NCBI RefSeq assembly: GCF_900142215.1
Contig: NZ_FRAC01000032.1
Location: forward strand, 16,445 to 80,444
Length of the DNA stretch: 64,000 nucleotides
Direction: 5' to 3'
Origin: Anaerocolumna jejuensis DSM 15929
GTDB taxonomy: Bacteria > Bacillota > Clostridia > Lachnospirales > Lachnospiraceae
Part shown: positions 22,875 through 32,507 of the stretch, in pieces
Numbering within the stretch: position 1 is the stretch's first letter
Layout: every line of letters begins with the position of its first letter
Notes under the pieces: model-generated
Database searches by the model: none
What the model was told of the DNA's origin: nothing
What the model saw: the letters and a program-made list of their open reading frames with translations, nothing else
Position numbers and translations under genes: made by a program

Positions 22875-24464
22875 ATGAGTGCAGTTGATAAAGTTCTGGA
22901 TCAATATAATTCCCGTGTCTACAAGAATAGAAAAGAACACATGGTGGATATCGGAAACAATGAAAACGATAACCAGATTGCAGCGAATGTGCGTACCATA
23001 CCCGGCATTATTACTCAGCGCGGCTGCTGCTATGCAGGCTGTAAGGGCGTTGTATTAGGGCCCATTAAGGATGCCCTTCAAATAGTCCACGGGCCTATCG
23101 GATGCTCCTTTTATGCCTGGGGAACCAGACGGCATAAGGGAAAGAAAGAGGAAGGCGTGGACAATTACCTGCAATACTGTTTCTCAACGGATATGCAGGA
23201 GCCGGATATCGTATTCGGCGGTGAAAAGAAATTAAAACAGTCAATTACGGAGGCGATGGACTTGTTTCATCCTTCCACCATATTTATCTGCTCTACCTGC
23301 CCGGTAGGATTAATCGGTGATGATATCCATGCCGTAGCCAAATGGGCGGAAAATGAGTATGGCATCAAGTGTATTGCATACAGCTGTGAAGGCTATAAGG
23401 GAGTAAGCCAGTCGGCAGGACACCATATTGCCAATAATCAGATTATGCGTTATGTAATTGGAGAAGGTGACAGGGAAGTAAAGAATAAATTCTCCGTTAA
23501 CCTCCTGGGAGAATACAACATCGGCGGTGACGGCTGGGAGACTGAGAGAATCCTGAAGCGAATCGGCTATGAGGTAGTTGCGACCTTTACCGGTGACAGC
23601 AGCATGGAGGATTTAAAAAATGCCCACAGGGCCAATTTAAGTCTGGTACAGTGCCATCGTTCCATTAATTATATTGCGGAAATGATAGAAGAAAAATACG
23701 GTACTCCCTGGATGAAGGTTAATTTTATCGGAGTAAAGGGAACCATTGGGACCCTAAGAAAGATTGCAAAATTCTTTCAGGATGAGGAACTTATCAAAAG
23801 GACGGAAGAGGTCATTGCCGATGAGTTGGGTCTCATCCAGGATGATATGGCATATTACAAGAGTAAGCTTAAGGGGAAGACTGCCGCAATCTATGTAGGC
23901 GGCTCCAGAGCCCATCACTACCAGTTCCTTCTTCATGACCTGGGTGTCAATACCGTGCTGGCCGGCTATGAATTCGGTCACAGGGATGAATATGAAGGAA
24001 GAGAAGTACTTCCCTTTGTAAAGCCCGATGCGGACAGCAAGAATATTGAATCCATCACGGTAGAGCCGGATACGGAAAAGTACCATCTCTATCTTCCCAA
24101 GGAAGAATTGGAGAAGCTAAAGGAAGAAAAGGTTATTGATTACTATGGCGGTCTGGTAAAGGATATGCCCGATGGTACCTTTATGATTGATGATTTAAAT
24201 CATTTTGAAACAGAGGAATTCTTGAAAATATTAAAACCGGATATCTTTTTCTCCGGAATTAAGGACAAATTCGTGGCACAAAAAAGCGGTATCCTTTCAA
24301 GACAGCTCCATTCCTATGATTACAGCGGACCCTATGCAGGCTTTCGGGGAGCTGTGAATTTTGCAAGGGATGTAACCATGGGTATCTATACCCCGGCCTG
24401 GAGCTTTGTAAAGGCTCCCTGGAAAACCGTTCCGATTCTTACAGGAACCTTTGGAGGTGAATAA
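22875..24464 (+). CDS. nifD: Nitrogenase MoFe protein alpha chain
   Basis: The 529-residue alpha subunit holds P-cluster ligands in GCCYAGCKG, GPIGCSFYAWG and STCPVGLIGDD, the FeMo-cofactor cysteine in SLVQCHRSINYI and the cofactor histidine in QLHSYDYSGPYAGF. The length matches the clostridial type, which has an insertion of about 50 residues relative to Azotobacter NifD (here around LPFVKPDADSKNIESITVEP). A molybdenum enzyme is indicated by these ligands plus nifE, nifN, nifB and nifV; no vnf or anf G subunit is present. Confidence 0.97.
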   Translation: MSAVDKVLDQYNSRVYKNRKEHMVDIGNNENDNQIAANVRTIPGIITQRGCCYAGCKGVVLGPIKDALQIVHGPIGCSFYAWGTRRHKGKKEEGVDNYLQYCFSTDMQEPDIVFGGEKKLKQSITEAMDLFHPSTIFICSTCPVGLIGDDIHAVAKWAENEYGIKCIAYSCEGYKGVSQSAGHHIANNQIMRYVIGEGDREVKNKFSVNLLGEYNIGGDGWETERILKRIGYEVVATFTGDSSMEDLKNAHRANLSLVQCHRSINYIAEMIEEKYGTPWMKVNFIGVKGTIGTLRKIAKFFQDEELIKRTEEVIADELGLIQDDMAYYKSKLKGKTAAIYVGGSRAHHYQFLLHDLGVNTVLAGYEFGHRDEYEGREVLPFVKPDADSKNIESITVEPDTEKYHLYLPKEELEKLKEEKVIDYYGGLVKDMPDGTFMIDDLNHFETEEFLKILKPDIFFSGIKDKFVAQKSGILSRQLHSYDYSGPYAGFRGAVNFARDVTMGIYTPAWSFVKAPWKTVPILTGTFGGE

Positions 24465-24466
24465 GA

Positions 24467-25831
24467 ATGCTTGATTATACAAAAAAAGAACTCTATGACA
24501 GAACAGCCCTTCGCGTGAATCCCGCCAAGACCTGCCAGCCCGTGGGGGCCATGTATGCAGCACTCGGCGTACATGAATGCCTTCCTCACAGCCACGGTTC
24601 CCAGGGGTGCTGTGCCTTCCACCGGATGTATCTGACAAGGCATTTCAAAGACCCTGCCATGGCAGCTTCCAGTTCCTTTACGGAAGGTGCTTCCGTATTT
24701 GGCGGCGGCAGTAATTTAAAGACAGCGGCAAAGAATATCTTTGATATTTATAAGCCTAAGATTATTGCAGTGCACACTACCTGCCTTTCCGAAACCATCG
24801 GAGATGACCTGAATGCCATTATTCAAGGCATCGACATTCCGGAAGGCAAATATATTGTGCATACCAATACGCCCAGCTATAAGGGCTCCCATATAACCGG
24901 CTTTTCCAATATGGTAGGAAGCTTTATCAGCTATTTATCGAAAAAAAGCGATAAGAAAAACGGAAAGACAGCCATTATCCCGGGCTTTGTAAATCCCGGT
25001 GATATGAGGGAGTTAAAGAGGATCGCTGAAATCATGAAGGTTCCTTATACCATGCTCCCGGACACCAGCGGCGTAATGGACAGTCCCATGACTGGAAAGT
25101 TTGAGATGTTTCCCAAGGGAGGAACCACCGTTGAAGAAATCATTGAACTGGGAGATTGCATCGAGACCCTTGCAATGGGCAAATTCGCCAGTGAATGGGG
25201 AGCCCAGAGCCTTAAGAAAAAATGCGGCGTTCCTTATGAAGTGCTTCCCATGCCTATCGGAATAGCGGAAACGGATAATTATATCATGGCTCTTTCCTCC
25301 ATTTCTAAAATCGAGGTTCCCTATGAATTGGAGGAGGAACGGGGACAGCTGGTGGATATTTTAATTGACATTCATCCATATACCTATAATAAAAAGGCTG
25401 CCATTTACGGAGATCCGGATACCGTACTTGGACTGACAGAATTCCTGCTGGAGATGGGCATGATTCCTAAATATGTCCTGACCGGAACTCCGGGGGAGGC
25501 TTTTAAAGACGAGGCGGAGAAATTATTTGAAAAATACGGTATGAAGGACTGTACGGCAAAGGCCTCCGGTGATTTGTATGAACTGCACCAGTGGATTAAA
25601 AATGAAGGTGTGGATTTGCTTGTAGGAGGAACCCATGGAAAATTCATCGCAAGAGCGGAGGATATTCCCTTTGTAAGAGCCGGATTTCCGATTATTGACC
25701 GCTATGTTCATTCCTATATGCCTCTGGTTGGCTATAAGGGAGGCATGAGATTGGCGGAGCTGATTACCAATGCCCTGATGGACAGACAGGACAGAGACTG
25801 TGCGGAAGAAGATTTCGAAATGGTAATGTAA
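24467..25831 (+). CDS. nifK: Nitrogenase MoFe protein beta chain
   Basis: The 454-residue beta subunit begins almost directly at the P-cluster region (NPAKTCQPVGAMYAALGVHECLPHSHG, in part: KTCQPVGAMYAAL, GSQGCCAFHR), lacking the roughly 50-residue N-terminal arm of proteobacterial NifK, as in Clostridium pasteurianum. HTTCLSETIGDDL carries another P-cluster cysteine. It starts 3 bp after nifD behind TTGGAGGTGAATAAG. Confidence 0.97.
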   Translation: MLDYTKKELYDRTALRVNPAKTCQPVGAMYAALGVHECLPHSHGSQGCCAFHRMYLTRHFKDPAMAASSSFTEGASVFGGGSNLKTAAKNIFDIYKPKIIAVHTTCLSETIGDDLNAIIQGIDIPEGKYIVHTNTPSYKGSHITGFSNMVGSFISYLSKKSDKKNGKTAIIPGFVNPGDMRELKRIAEIMKVPYTMLPDTSGVMDSPMTGKFEMFPKGGTTVEEIIELGDCIETLAMGKFASEWGAQSLKKKCGVPYEVLPMPIGIAETDNYIMALSSISKIEVPYELEEERGQLVDILIDIHPYTYNKKAAIYGDPDTVLGLTEFLLEMGMIPKYVLTGTPGEAFKDEAEKLFEKYGMKDCTAKASGDLYELHQWIKNEGVDLLVGGTHGKFIARAEDIPFVRAGFPIIDRYVHSYMPLVGYKGGMRLAELITNALMDRQDRDCAEEDFEMVM

Positions 25832-25862
25832 GTGCAGGTTAGTCATATACAGAACAATAGGA

Positions 25863-25902
25863 AACTCCCGTACCGTGACGATTGTGTCATTTTGCGGGAG
25901 TT
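25863..25902 (+). terminator. Hairpin between nifK and nifE
   Basis: AACTCCCG (25863-25870) pairs with CGGGAGTT (25895-25902), with an inner TGAC/GTCA stem. No T run, so more likely an RNA processing or stabilising structure that separates abundant structural-gene mRNA from the assembly genes. Confidence 0.5.
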
Positions 25903-25954
25903 GTGCTTATTTAAAGAGCAGTACAAAAGGAAAATAGCGGAAAGGAGCCTGACT

Positions 25955-27298
25955 ATGGGAAATGCAGAGGTATTAGAAGACAGAAAAAAATTTATCTATG
26001 AAAAAGAGGAAGGCTGCGGCGGAAATGGAATGAGGTGTGATACCGACAGCGTATCCGGTTCCGTCAGCCAGAGGGCCTGCGTTTACTGCGGAGCCAGAGT
26101 TGTGTTAAATCCCATAACAGATGCCTTTCATATCGTCCATGGTCCCATCGGCTGTGCCAGCTACACCTGGGATATCAGAGGAAGCTTATCCAGTGGCGAT
26201 GAGCTCTACCGCAACAGCTTTTCCACGGATTTAAGAGAAGCGGATGTCATATTTGGCGGAGAAAAGAGGCTCACCCTGGCTATTGATGAAATAGCGGAAA
26301 AATATCATCCAAAGCTTATCTTTGTCTATGCCACCTGTATCGTAGGTGTGATTGGAGATGATGTGGAGGCAGTCTGTAAGGTCATGTCTGAAAAATACAA
26401 TATGCGTGTGATTCCGGTAAAATCCCCGGGCTTTTCCGGTAACAAATCCCTGGGGTATAAAATTGCCTGCAATGCCATTATGGAGCTGATCCTGCCACAT
26501 CATCCTCCTAAAGGGAAAGGGATTAATATCCTTGGGGATTTTAACCTGGCAGGGGAGCTCTGGATTATCAGGGATTATCTGAAGAAAATCGGAATACCGG
26601 TGGTCACGGCCTTTACGGGGGATTCCAGTTATGACACCCTTATAAAGGCTCCTTCAGCCCGGTTAAATATCGTACAGTGTGCAGGCTCAAGTACTTATCT
26701 GGCAAACCGTATGGAAGAGGAGATGGGAATCCCTTTTATTAAGGTAAGCTTCTTCGGCATTGAAGACACTGCCAGTTCCCTCATCCGCATTGCAGAAGCA
26801 CTAGAGGATGAAGCGGCAAGACAGAAGGCAATTGATTTTGTACGGGAAGAAGCAGAGAAACTGGAGGACTTCTTAAACCTGTATAGAAGGAACCTCAAAG
26901 GCAAACGGGCTGCCATCTATGTAGGAGGCGGTTTTAAGGCCATTTCCCTTATAAGGCAGTTTAAGGATTTAGGGATGGAGACTGTTGTGGTAGGGACTCA
27001 GACAGGGAAAAAGGATGATTATGAAATCATAGCCGGTCTGGTTGATAAAAATACTGTAATTTTAGACGATGCCACACCTTCCGAGCTTGAAAAATTTATG
27101 AAGGAAAAAAGGGCGGACATTTTAGTGGGTGGGGTCAAGGAAAGGCCCCTGGCCTATAAGCTGGGGATTGCTTTTTGTGACCATAACCATGAAAGAAAGC
27201 ATCCTCTGTGCGGGTTTGATGGAGTTGTTAATTTTGTGAAAGAAATTAACAGCAGCATGAATAATCCTGTCTGGAACTATATCAGAGAGGAATTATAG
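25955..27298 (+). CDS. nifE: FeMo-cofactor scaffold protein NifE
   Basis: The 447-residue NifE pairs with NifN to form the scaffold on which NifB-co becomes FeMo-co. It shows RACVYCGARVVLNPITDA, HGPIGCASYTWD and YATCIVGVIGDDVEAV, parallel to NifD, but lacks the cofactor histidine context. The frame is open upstream to 25832, but that part includes the intergenic hairpin; ATG 25955-25957 has GGAAAGGAGCC before it and gives a normal N-terminus. Confidence 0.95.
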   Translation: MGNAEVLEDRKKFIYEKEEGCGGNGMRCDTDSVSGSVSQRACVYCGARVVLNPITDAFHIVHGPIGCASYTWDIRGSLSSGDELYRNSFSTDLREADVIFGGEKRLTLAIDEIAEKYHPKLIFVYATCIVGVIGDDVEAVCKVMSEKYNMRVIPVKSPGFSGNKSLGYKIACNAIMELILPHHPPKGKGINILGDFNLAGELWIIRDYLKKIGIPVVTAFTGDSSYDTLIKAPSARLNIVQCAGSSTYLANRMEEEMGIPFIKVSFFGIEDTASSLIRIAEALEDEAARQKAIDFVREEAEKLEDFLNLYRRNLKGKRAAIYVGGGFKAISLIRQFKDLGMETVVVGTQTGKKDDYEIIAGLVDKNTVILDDATPSELEKFMKEKRADILVGGVKERPLAYKLGIAFCDHNHERKHPLCGFDGVVNFVKEINSSMNNPVWNYIREEL

Positions 27299-27311
27299 CA
27301 AACTTGCATCA

Positions 27312-27414
27312 ATTTGATATTCAGGAAAGGAGTTAGGTTGAAAAATAAAAAACATTTTTCAACTACGAATTCTGGAATATCAAATCATAGATTTGATATT
27401 CAGGAAAGGAGTTA
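27312..27414 (+). repeat. Duplicated ribosome-site segment and two hairpins before nifN-B
   Basis: ATTTGATATTCAGGAAAGGA with GTTA occurs at 27312-27335 and again at 27391-27414, directly before the nifN-B ATG. Between them lie two perfect inverted repeats: GTTGAAAAAT / ATTTTTCAAC (27337-27363) and GAATATCAAAT / ATTTGATATTC (27375-27401). The second hairpin overlaps the downstream ribosome site copy and could hide it. Confidence 0.75.
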
Positions 27415-27416
27415 AA

Positions 27417-30287
27417 ATGAGAGAAGCGCTTGTTAATCTGAATGTTAATCCATGTAAGATGTGTATGCCTATGGGTGCGGTAACTGCCTGCTACGGTATT
27501 AAGAAATGCATGTCCATTCTCCACGGTTCCCAGGGATGCAGTACCTATATCAGAAGGCATATGGCTACTCATTATAATGAGCCGGTGGATATTGCCTCTT
27601 CTTCTTTAACGGAGGAAGGAACTGTTTACGGAGGAGAGCAGAACCTCATCAAAGGCCTTAAAAACCTCATAACTATCTATCAGCCGGAGGTTATTGCTGT
27701 CGAAACTACCTGCCTGGCAGAGACCATTGGTGAGGATATTGAAAGAATTATCGATAAATTCCGCAGTGAATACCAGGAAGCAAGGGATATTGAGATTATA
27801 CCGATACCATCGGCAGGCTATGCAGGCACCCAGTTTGAAGGCTACATGAAGGCACTTTGCCAGATCGTGAAGCATGTTAAAATGGAGGAAGAGAAAAACG
27901 GAAAAATCAATGTGGTAACATCGCCCCTTTCACCGGGGGATATCCGGTATTTGAAAGAGCTTTTGGAAAGCTTTTCACTGGATTATATCCTGCTTCCTGA
28001 CCTCTCTGAGAATCTGGACGGGGTATACCAGCCTGATTATGAGAAGCTTCCGGCTAAGGGCACGGATATCAGGGACATCAGGAAGATGGCAGGAGCTGCT
28101 TTTACCATAGAGCTTTCTTCTTTTACAGAGGAGAATCCTTCCGTTGCGGAGTATCTGTATGAGCGTTACCAGGTTCCCTATGAGAAATGCAATGTTCCGG
28201 TAAGCTTAAGAGATAACGATAAGCTGGTAAAATTGCTGGGGAAGCTTTCCGGCGGAAAAATTCCGGAGAAGCTGAAAAAAGAAAGAGGACGTTTCCTGGA
28301 TGCCATGGTGGATGCCCATAAGTATAACGGTGAAGCCAGGGCGGCAGTATTTGGTGAGCCGGATTTTGTATACAGTACCGTCCGCTTATGTGTGGAAAAC
28401 GGCATCCTTCCGGTAATTGCCGCTACTGGCTCCAAATGTCCGTCCCTTAGGGAAAAGCTTAGAGACGAGATAAAGGAGGTTGCTGACCGTTATTTTTGTA
28501 CGGATTATGAAATCCTTGATGATACGGACTTTAAGACCATAGAAGAAAAGGCAGGGGAGCTTTCTGTCAATGTATTAATTGGCAATTCTGACGGCAGAAG
28601 GATATCGGAAAAACTGGGAATAGAGCTTGTGAGAAGAAGCTTTCCGGTCCATGACAGAGTGGGAGGACAAAGGCTCAGAACCGTTGGCTACAGCGGCGCA
28701 CTGACCTTCCTGGACGATATCTCCAATGTCATACTTGCAGGAAAGGAAAAGGGCTTTCGTAAGGAAGCGTATGACAAATATTACCATGAGGATCAGGAGG
28801 AAGTAAATGAAGAAAAGCAAGAGGATATAGGCTTTATGAAGGTGCTGAAAAAAAAGCCTGCTGAGGGAAAAGACACGAGTGAAATAGAAATATCTGAGAA
28901 TGTGAAAATCACCGAAGGAAGAAAGATTCCGGAAAACATGCAAATTCCGGAAGGCATGAAGGTCCATGAAATGCAGATTCCCGAGGACCTGGAAGTTCCA
29001 AAAAGAATGGAGGCTAAAAGAACAGAAGTTCCGGCAAAAACGGATACTACAGGAAAGTCAAAAACCCCGGAGGAAAGGACAAAAACCCATCCCTGCTTTA
29101 ACTGCAGCGCACATGATTATGCAAGAATGCATCTTCCCATTGCGCCGAAATGCAATATCAGCTGCAATTACTGTGTAAGAAAATATGACTGTCCCAATGA
29201 AAGCAGACCGGGTGTTACGACTCAGGTATTAAGCCCGGAGGAGGCTTGTGAAAAATACAGGGAGGTGAAGAAGAAGGTTCCCAAGCTCTCCGTTATCGGC
29301 ATAGCAGGACCGGGAGATGCCCTTGCCAACTTTGAGGAAACGAAGCGCACCCTGTCTCTCATACGCCAGGAGGATGAAGAGGTCACCTTCTGCCTTTCCA
29401 CCAATGGGCTGATGCTTCCCCAATATGCCGGGGAGCTGATCAGGCTGGGAGTGTCCCATGTTACCGTGACAATGAATGCTGTGGACCCAAAAATCGGAGC
29501 CCAAATATACCGTCATGTAAATTACATGGGCAATTCCTATTTTGGAGAAACAGCGGCAGCTATTCTGATGGCAAACCAGATGGCAGGAATCCGTATGTTG
29601 GCGGAGGAGGGAATTATCTGCAAGGTAAATATCGTAATGATAAAAGGCATCAACGATGAACACATTCCCGATGTTGTTAAAAAAGTAAAGGAATTAGGAG
29701 CGTCCATTACGAACATTATGCAGCTTATCCCCGTGGAAGGAAGTGTTTTTGAAAATATTCCCCTGGTCAGCAATCAGGAAATCATGGCCATGAGAAAGAA
29801 CTGCGGTGAAACCATGAAGCAGATGTACCACTGCAAACAGTGCAGGGCAGATGCTGTCGGAGTATTGGGAGATGACCGCTCCCTTGAATTTAATGCCTGT
29901 CATAAGGAAGAAACTGAAAGGGCAGCAGAGGAAAAAACAGAGGAAAAAGGCGTATATGTAGCGGTTGCTACCAAAAGCGGAATTCTTGTTGACCAGCATT
30001 TTGGCCAGGTATCGGAGCTTTATATATACGAATACCGGAGCGGAGCCGCATGCTTTAAAGAAAGACGGGTAGTTGATAAGTACTGTACCGGTTCGGAAGA
30101 ATGCGATTTAAAAGAAGACAAAATCACCGCTATCTTAAAAACCATCTCCGACTGCAAGGCTGTTATCGTAATGAGGATCGGAGAAGCCCCCAAAGCGAAG
30201 CTGAAGGAAAGAGGGATAGAAGTATTTACCACGTATGACCGGATAGAAGCTTCCGTAAAGAAAGCGGTGGCGGAGCTGAAGATGTAA
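27417..30287 (+). CDS. nifN-B: NifN-NifB fusion protein with C-terminal NifX-like domain
   Basis: A 956-residue three-part protein. Residues 1 to about 455 are NifN (NPCKMCMPMGAVTACYGIKK, LHGSQGCSTYIRRH, TTCLAETIGED). A charged linker of about 95 residues follows, with short Pro/Glu/Met repeats (KIPENMQIPEGMKV, MQIPEDLEVPKRME). From about 558 is radical SAM NifB, with CNISCNYC near residue 578, which makes NifB-co. The final 110 residues (from VYVAVATKSGILVDQHFGQ) are a NifX/NafY-type cofactor-binding domain. The fusion is known in clostridial nif clusters; here it couples cofactor synthesis to scaffold. ATG 27417 follows AGGAAAGGAGTTAAA; an upstream in-frame start at 27393 is less likely. 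Confidence 0.96.
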   Translation: MREALVNLNVNPCKMCMPMGAVTACYGIKKCMSILHGSQGCSTYIRRHMATHYNEPVDIASSSLTEEGTVYGGEQNLIKGLKNLITIYQPEVIAVETTCLAETIGEDIERIIDKFRSEYQEARDIEIIPIPSAGYAGTQFEGYMKALCQIVKHVKMEEEKNGKINVVTSPLSPGDIRYLKELLESFSLDYILLPDLSENLDGVYQPDYEKLPAKGTDIRDIRKMAGAAFTIELSSFTEENPSVAEYLYERYQVPYEKCNVPVSLRDNDKLVKLLGKLSGGKIPEKLKKERGRFLDAMVDAHKYNGEARAAVFGEPDFVYSTVRLCVENGILPVIAATGSKCPSLREKLRDEIKEVADRYFCTDYEILDDTDFKTIEEKAGELSVNVLIGNSDGRRISEKLGIELVRRSFPVHDRVGGQRLRTVGYSGALTFLDDISNVILAGKEKGFRKEAYDKYYHEDQEEVNEEKQEDIGFMKVLKKKPAEGKDTSEIEISENVKITEGRKIPENMQIPEGMKVHEMQIPEDLEVPKRMEAKRTEVPAKTDTTGKSKTPEERTKTHPCFNCSAHDYARMHLPIAPKCNISCNYCVRKYDCPNESRPGVTTQVLSPEEACEKYREVKKKVPKLSVIGIAGPGDALANFEETKRTLSLIRQEDEEVTFCLSTNGLMLPQYAGELIRLGVSHVTVTMNAVDPKIGAQIYRHVNYMGNSYFGETAAAILMANQMAGIRMLAEEGIICKVNIVMIKGINDEHIPDVVKKVKELGASITNIMQLIPVEGSVFENIPLVSNQEIMAMRKNCGETMKQMYHCKQCRADAVGVLGDDRSLEFNACHKEETERAAEEKTEEKGVYVAVATKSGILVDQHFGQVSELYIYEYRSGAACFKERRVVDKYCTGSEECDLKEDKITAILKTISDCKAVIVMRIGEAPKAKLKERGIEVFTTYDRIEASVKKAVAELKM

Positions 30288-30313
30288 TTTTAATATCGAA
30301 AGGAGAGCTATTT

Positions 30314-30622
30314 ATGGTAAGTCCGAAATATCATATATTTGTATGTACCAGCTGCAGAATAAACGGGGTACAAAAGGGGTTTTGCTTTTCCAAGGATTCT
30401 GTTGATATCGTTCAAAAATTCATGGAGGAAGCAGGGGACAGGGACTTGTCCGGTGATGTAATGATAACAAATACCGGCTGCTTTGGAATCTGTGACAAGG
30501 GACCGGTTGCTGTGGTTTATCCGGAAGGAGTCTGGTATGGTAATTTAACGGAAGACGATGTGGAAACCATTATGGAGCAGCATATTGAAAACGGCATTCC
30601 GGTAAAGGAGCTTATGATATAA
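30314..30622 (+). CDS. Thioredoxin-like [2Fe-2S] ferredoxin
   Basis: The 102-residue protein closely recalls the C. pasteurianum 2Fe-2S ferredoxin: SPKYHIFVCTSCRINGVQKG, NTGCFGICDKGPVAVVYPEG and a C-terminal helix. Four cysteines in CTSC...CFGIC positions would bind one [2Fe-2S] cluster. In nif clusters it is thought to interact with the MoFe protein or to take part in cofactor assembly (family knowledge). It sits 26 bp after nifN-B behind GAAAGGAGAGC. Confidence 0.93.
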   Translation: MVSPKYHIFVCTSCRINGVQKGFCFSKDSVDIVQKFMEEAGDRDLSGDVMITNTGCFGICDKGPVAVVYPEGVWYGNLTEDDVETIMEQHIENGIPVKELMI

Positions 30623-30681
30623 GAAAATTAGGTCAGGGGATAGGAACCAGCGGTTTATGAATTCAGAGGGGAGATGGTAAT

Positions 30682-31653
30682 ATGCTTCGTATTATTGATA
30701 ACACATTGACTGGATTTGACCATTGCTTGCCGTCAAAGGAGGAGCTACAGCTTTTTTGCAGGCTGCTGACGGAAATCGGAATAGATGCCATTGAAATTTC
30801 CTTGTCGGCCTATGAGAGAATGGAGCAGCTGCCGGAGGAAGGAAAATATATACTGCGGATGGATTATTTGGAAGATATGGCGGAATACCCCGGATTTTAC
30901 CGGTATACCTGCCATTTTTATGATAATCTGGAGAATATGATACCGGAAATCCAGATAAATGATACCAGAGAGCTGATAAAACTGAGGGCTCTTAATCATT
31001 GCAAGGAGCTTCGCATTGCAGGGCTTGATGACCTGATGTGCAATAGTTCCGATAAGGCGATGGAAGAAATACGAAAAAGCCTCCCTAATACGAAAATCAT
31101 ATTAAATCCTGAAAATACCTACCACTGTGCCAGCGCCCTGGCAGTCCAGTGGCTCTTAAGCTATGGCAGTGATGCTACGGTAAGCTATGCCGGACACAAT
31201 AATAACGGTGCAACGGAAGAGGTCATGATGGCCCTCCGCCTGGCAGCAAGGCATAAGACAGGGAAGGATTTCACCGTACTTCCAAGGCTTACGGCCCTAT
31301 ATGAAGGAATAACCGGGAAGATAATTGGAAATAAGAAACCGGTAATCGGCAAAAGTATTTTTAAGGTTGAGTCCGGTATCCATGCCGATGCAATGAGTAA
31401 AAACCCGGCAATTTATGAAGCCTATGAACCTGCCTGTGTAGGCGGCAGAGCAGAGCTTGTAATCGGGAAGCACTCAGGCAGCAAAGCTGTTAGAATGAAA
31501 TTGGAAGAGCTGAAATTACCGGTGCCGGATGACGAAGGAATTCAAAGGATATTGGACTTTATAAAGGGGATTTGCGCCGTCAACCGCAGCAGCCTGTGTG
31601 ATGAGGAATTTGCTGAAATAGCAGTGAAGGTGGGTGCCAATGAAAGAGGTTAA
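30682..31653 (+). CDS. nifV-omega: Homocitrate synthase omega subunit
   Basis: The 323-residue protein is the N-terminally altered half of a split homocitrate synthase, as in C. pasteurianum. It retains the TIM-barrel features and the end of the catalytic domain (VSYAGHNNNGATEEV, ESGIHADAMSKNPAIYEAY, GKHSGSKAV), including a His-x-Asp metal site (GIHAD). It makes homocitrate, the organic ligand of FeMo-co, together with the alpha subunit. Start ATG behind GGGGAGATGGTAAT. Confidence 0.92.
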   Translation: MLRIIDNTLTGFDHCLPSKEELQLFCRLLTEIGIDAIEISLSAYERMEQLPEEGKYILRMDYLEDMAEYPGFYRYTCHFYDNLENMIPEIQINDTRELIKLRALNHCKELRIAGLDDLMCNSSDKAMEEIRKSLPNTKIILNPENTYHCASALAVQWLLSYGSDATVSYAGHNNNGATEEVMMALRLAARHKTGKDFTVLPRLTALYEGITGKIIGNKKPVIGKSIFKVESGIHADAMSKNPAIYEAYEPACVGGRAELVIGKHSGSKAVRMKLEELKLPVPDDEGIQRILDFIKGICAVNRSSLCDEEFAEIAVKVGANERG

Positions 31654-32446
31654 ATACATCGTTGATACGACCTTGCGGGATGGGGAGCAGAGCCCCGGTA
31701 TCGCTCTTCGAAGAGAGGATAAGGTTAAGATTGCAGGGCTTTTAGACAAGATCGGAGTATATGAAATTGAGGCGGGAATTCCGTGCCTTGGAAAGAGGGA
31801 AAGCGATTGCATTTCGGAGATTGTTTCCTCTGTCAAGACTGCCAGGATATCGGTCTGGAGCCGTATGAATGCGGAGGATGTGAGGCAGTCTCTAATTTGT
31901 AAGCCCCATATTCTGCATATCGGAACACCGGTTTCCTATATTCAGATATATAGTAAGCTTAAGAAAAATAAAGCCTGGGTGCAGAAGAATATTCTGGATT
32001 GTGTTGATATCGCCTTAAGCCAGGGAGTGGAAGTTACTGTCGGACTGGAAGATGCCTCAAGGTCCGACATCGGCTTTATTTTAAGTCTTGTAAAAGAGCT
32101 GAAAAAAGCCGGTGTCAGAGTCATCCGCCTTGCTGATACGGTTGGTGTTCTGACACCGGGAAGGACCAAAGAGCTTGTAGGAACAATCAAATCCCATTGC
32201 GATATCGAAGTCGAAATGCATGTTCACAATGATTTGGGAATGGCAGTTGCCAATTCTATCGTAGGAGCGAGGGCAGGAGCAGCTTATATCGACTGCACGC
32301 TGTTTGGTATCGGTGAAAGAACCGGGAACTGTAATTTTTATGACTTTATCCATGCCAGTGATGCAATCTTTCAATTTGCCATGTCCAAGAAGCAGGTAAG
32401 GCAGCTGGAAGAAGAGTGCTACGAGCTTTTAAAGGGGGCTATGTAA
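31640..32446 (+). CDS. nifV-alpha: Homocitrate synthase alpha subunit
   Basis: A 268-residue DRE-TIM-type subunit with DTTLRDGEQSPGIAL at the N-terminus, EIEAGIPCLG and the metal-binding HVHNDLGMAVAN. It contains the barrel but not the C-terminal half supplied by the omega subunit. ATG at 31640-31642 is preferred over GTG 31634, since AAGGTGG then lies at a proper distance; it overlaps the omega gene by 14 bp, so the two are coupled. It is the last nif gene, followed by a strong terminator. Confidence 0.92.
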   Translation: MKEVKYIVDTTLRDGEQSPGIALRREDKVKIAGLLDKIGVYEIEAGIPCLGKRESDCISEIVSSVKTARISVWSRMNAEDVRQSLICKPHILHIGTPVSYIQIYSKLKKNKAWVQKNILDCVDIALSQGVEVTVGLEDASRSDIGFILSLVKELKKAGVRVIRLADTVGVLTPGRTKELVGTIKSHCDIEVEMHVHNDLGMAVANSIVGARAGAAYIDCTLFGIGERTGNCNFYDFIHASDAIFQFAMSKKQVRQLEEECYELLKGAM

Positions 32447-32507
32447 ATTATATTGTCAGGAGCTTACCGCTTTCGGCCACTTTTTTTGTATGCTGGCCGT
32501 TATTTTT

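Noticed and set aside
25832..25954. Upstream extension of nifE
   Set aside because: It is encoded by the intergenic hairpin, follows the nifK stop immediately without a ribosome site, and ATG 25955 has a strong one.
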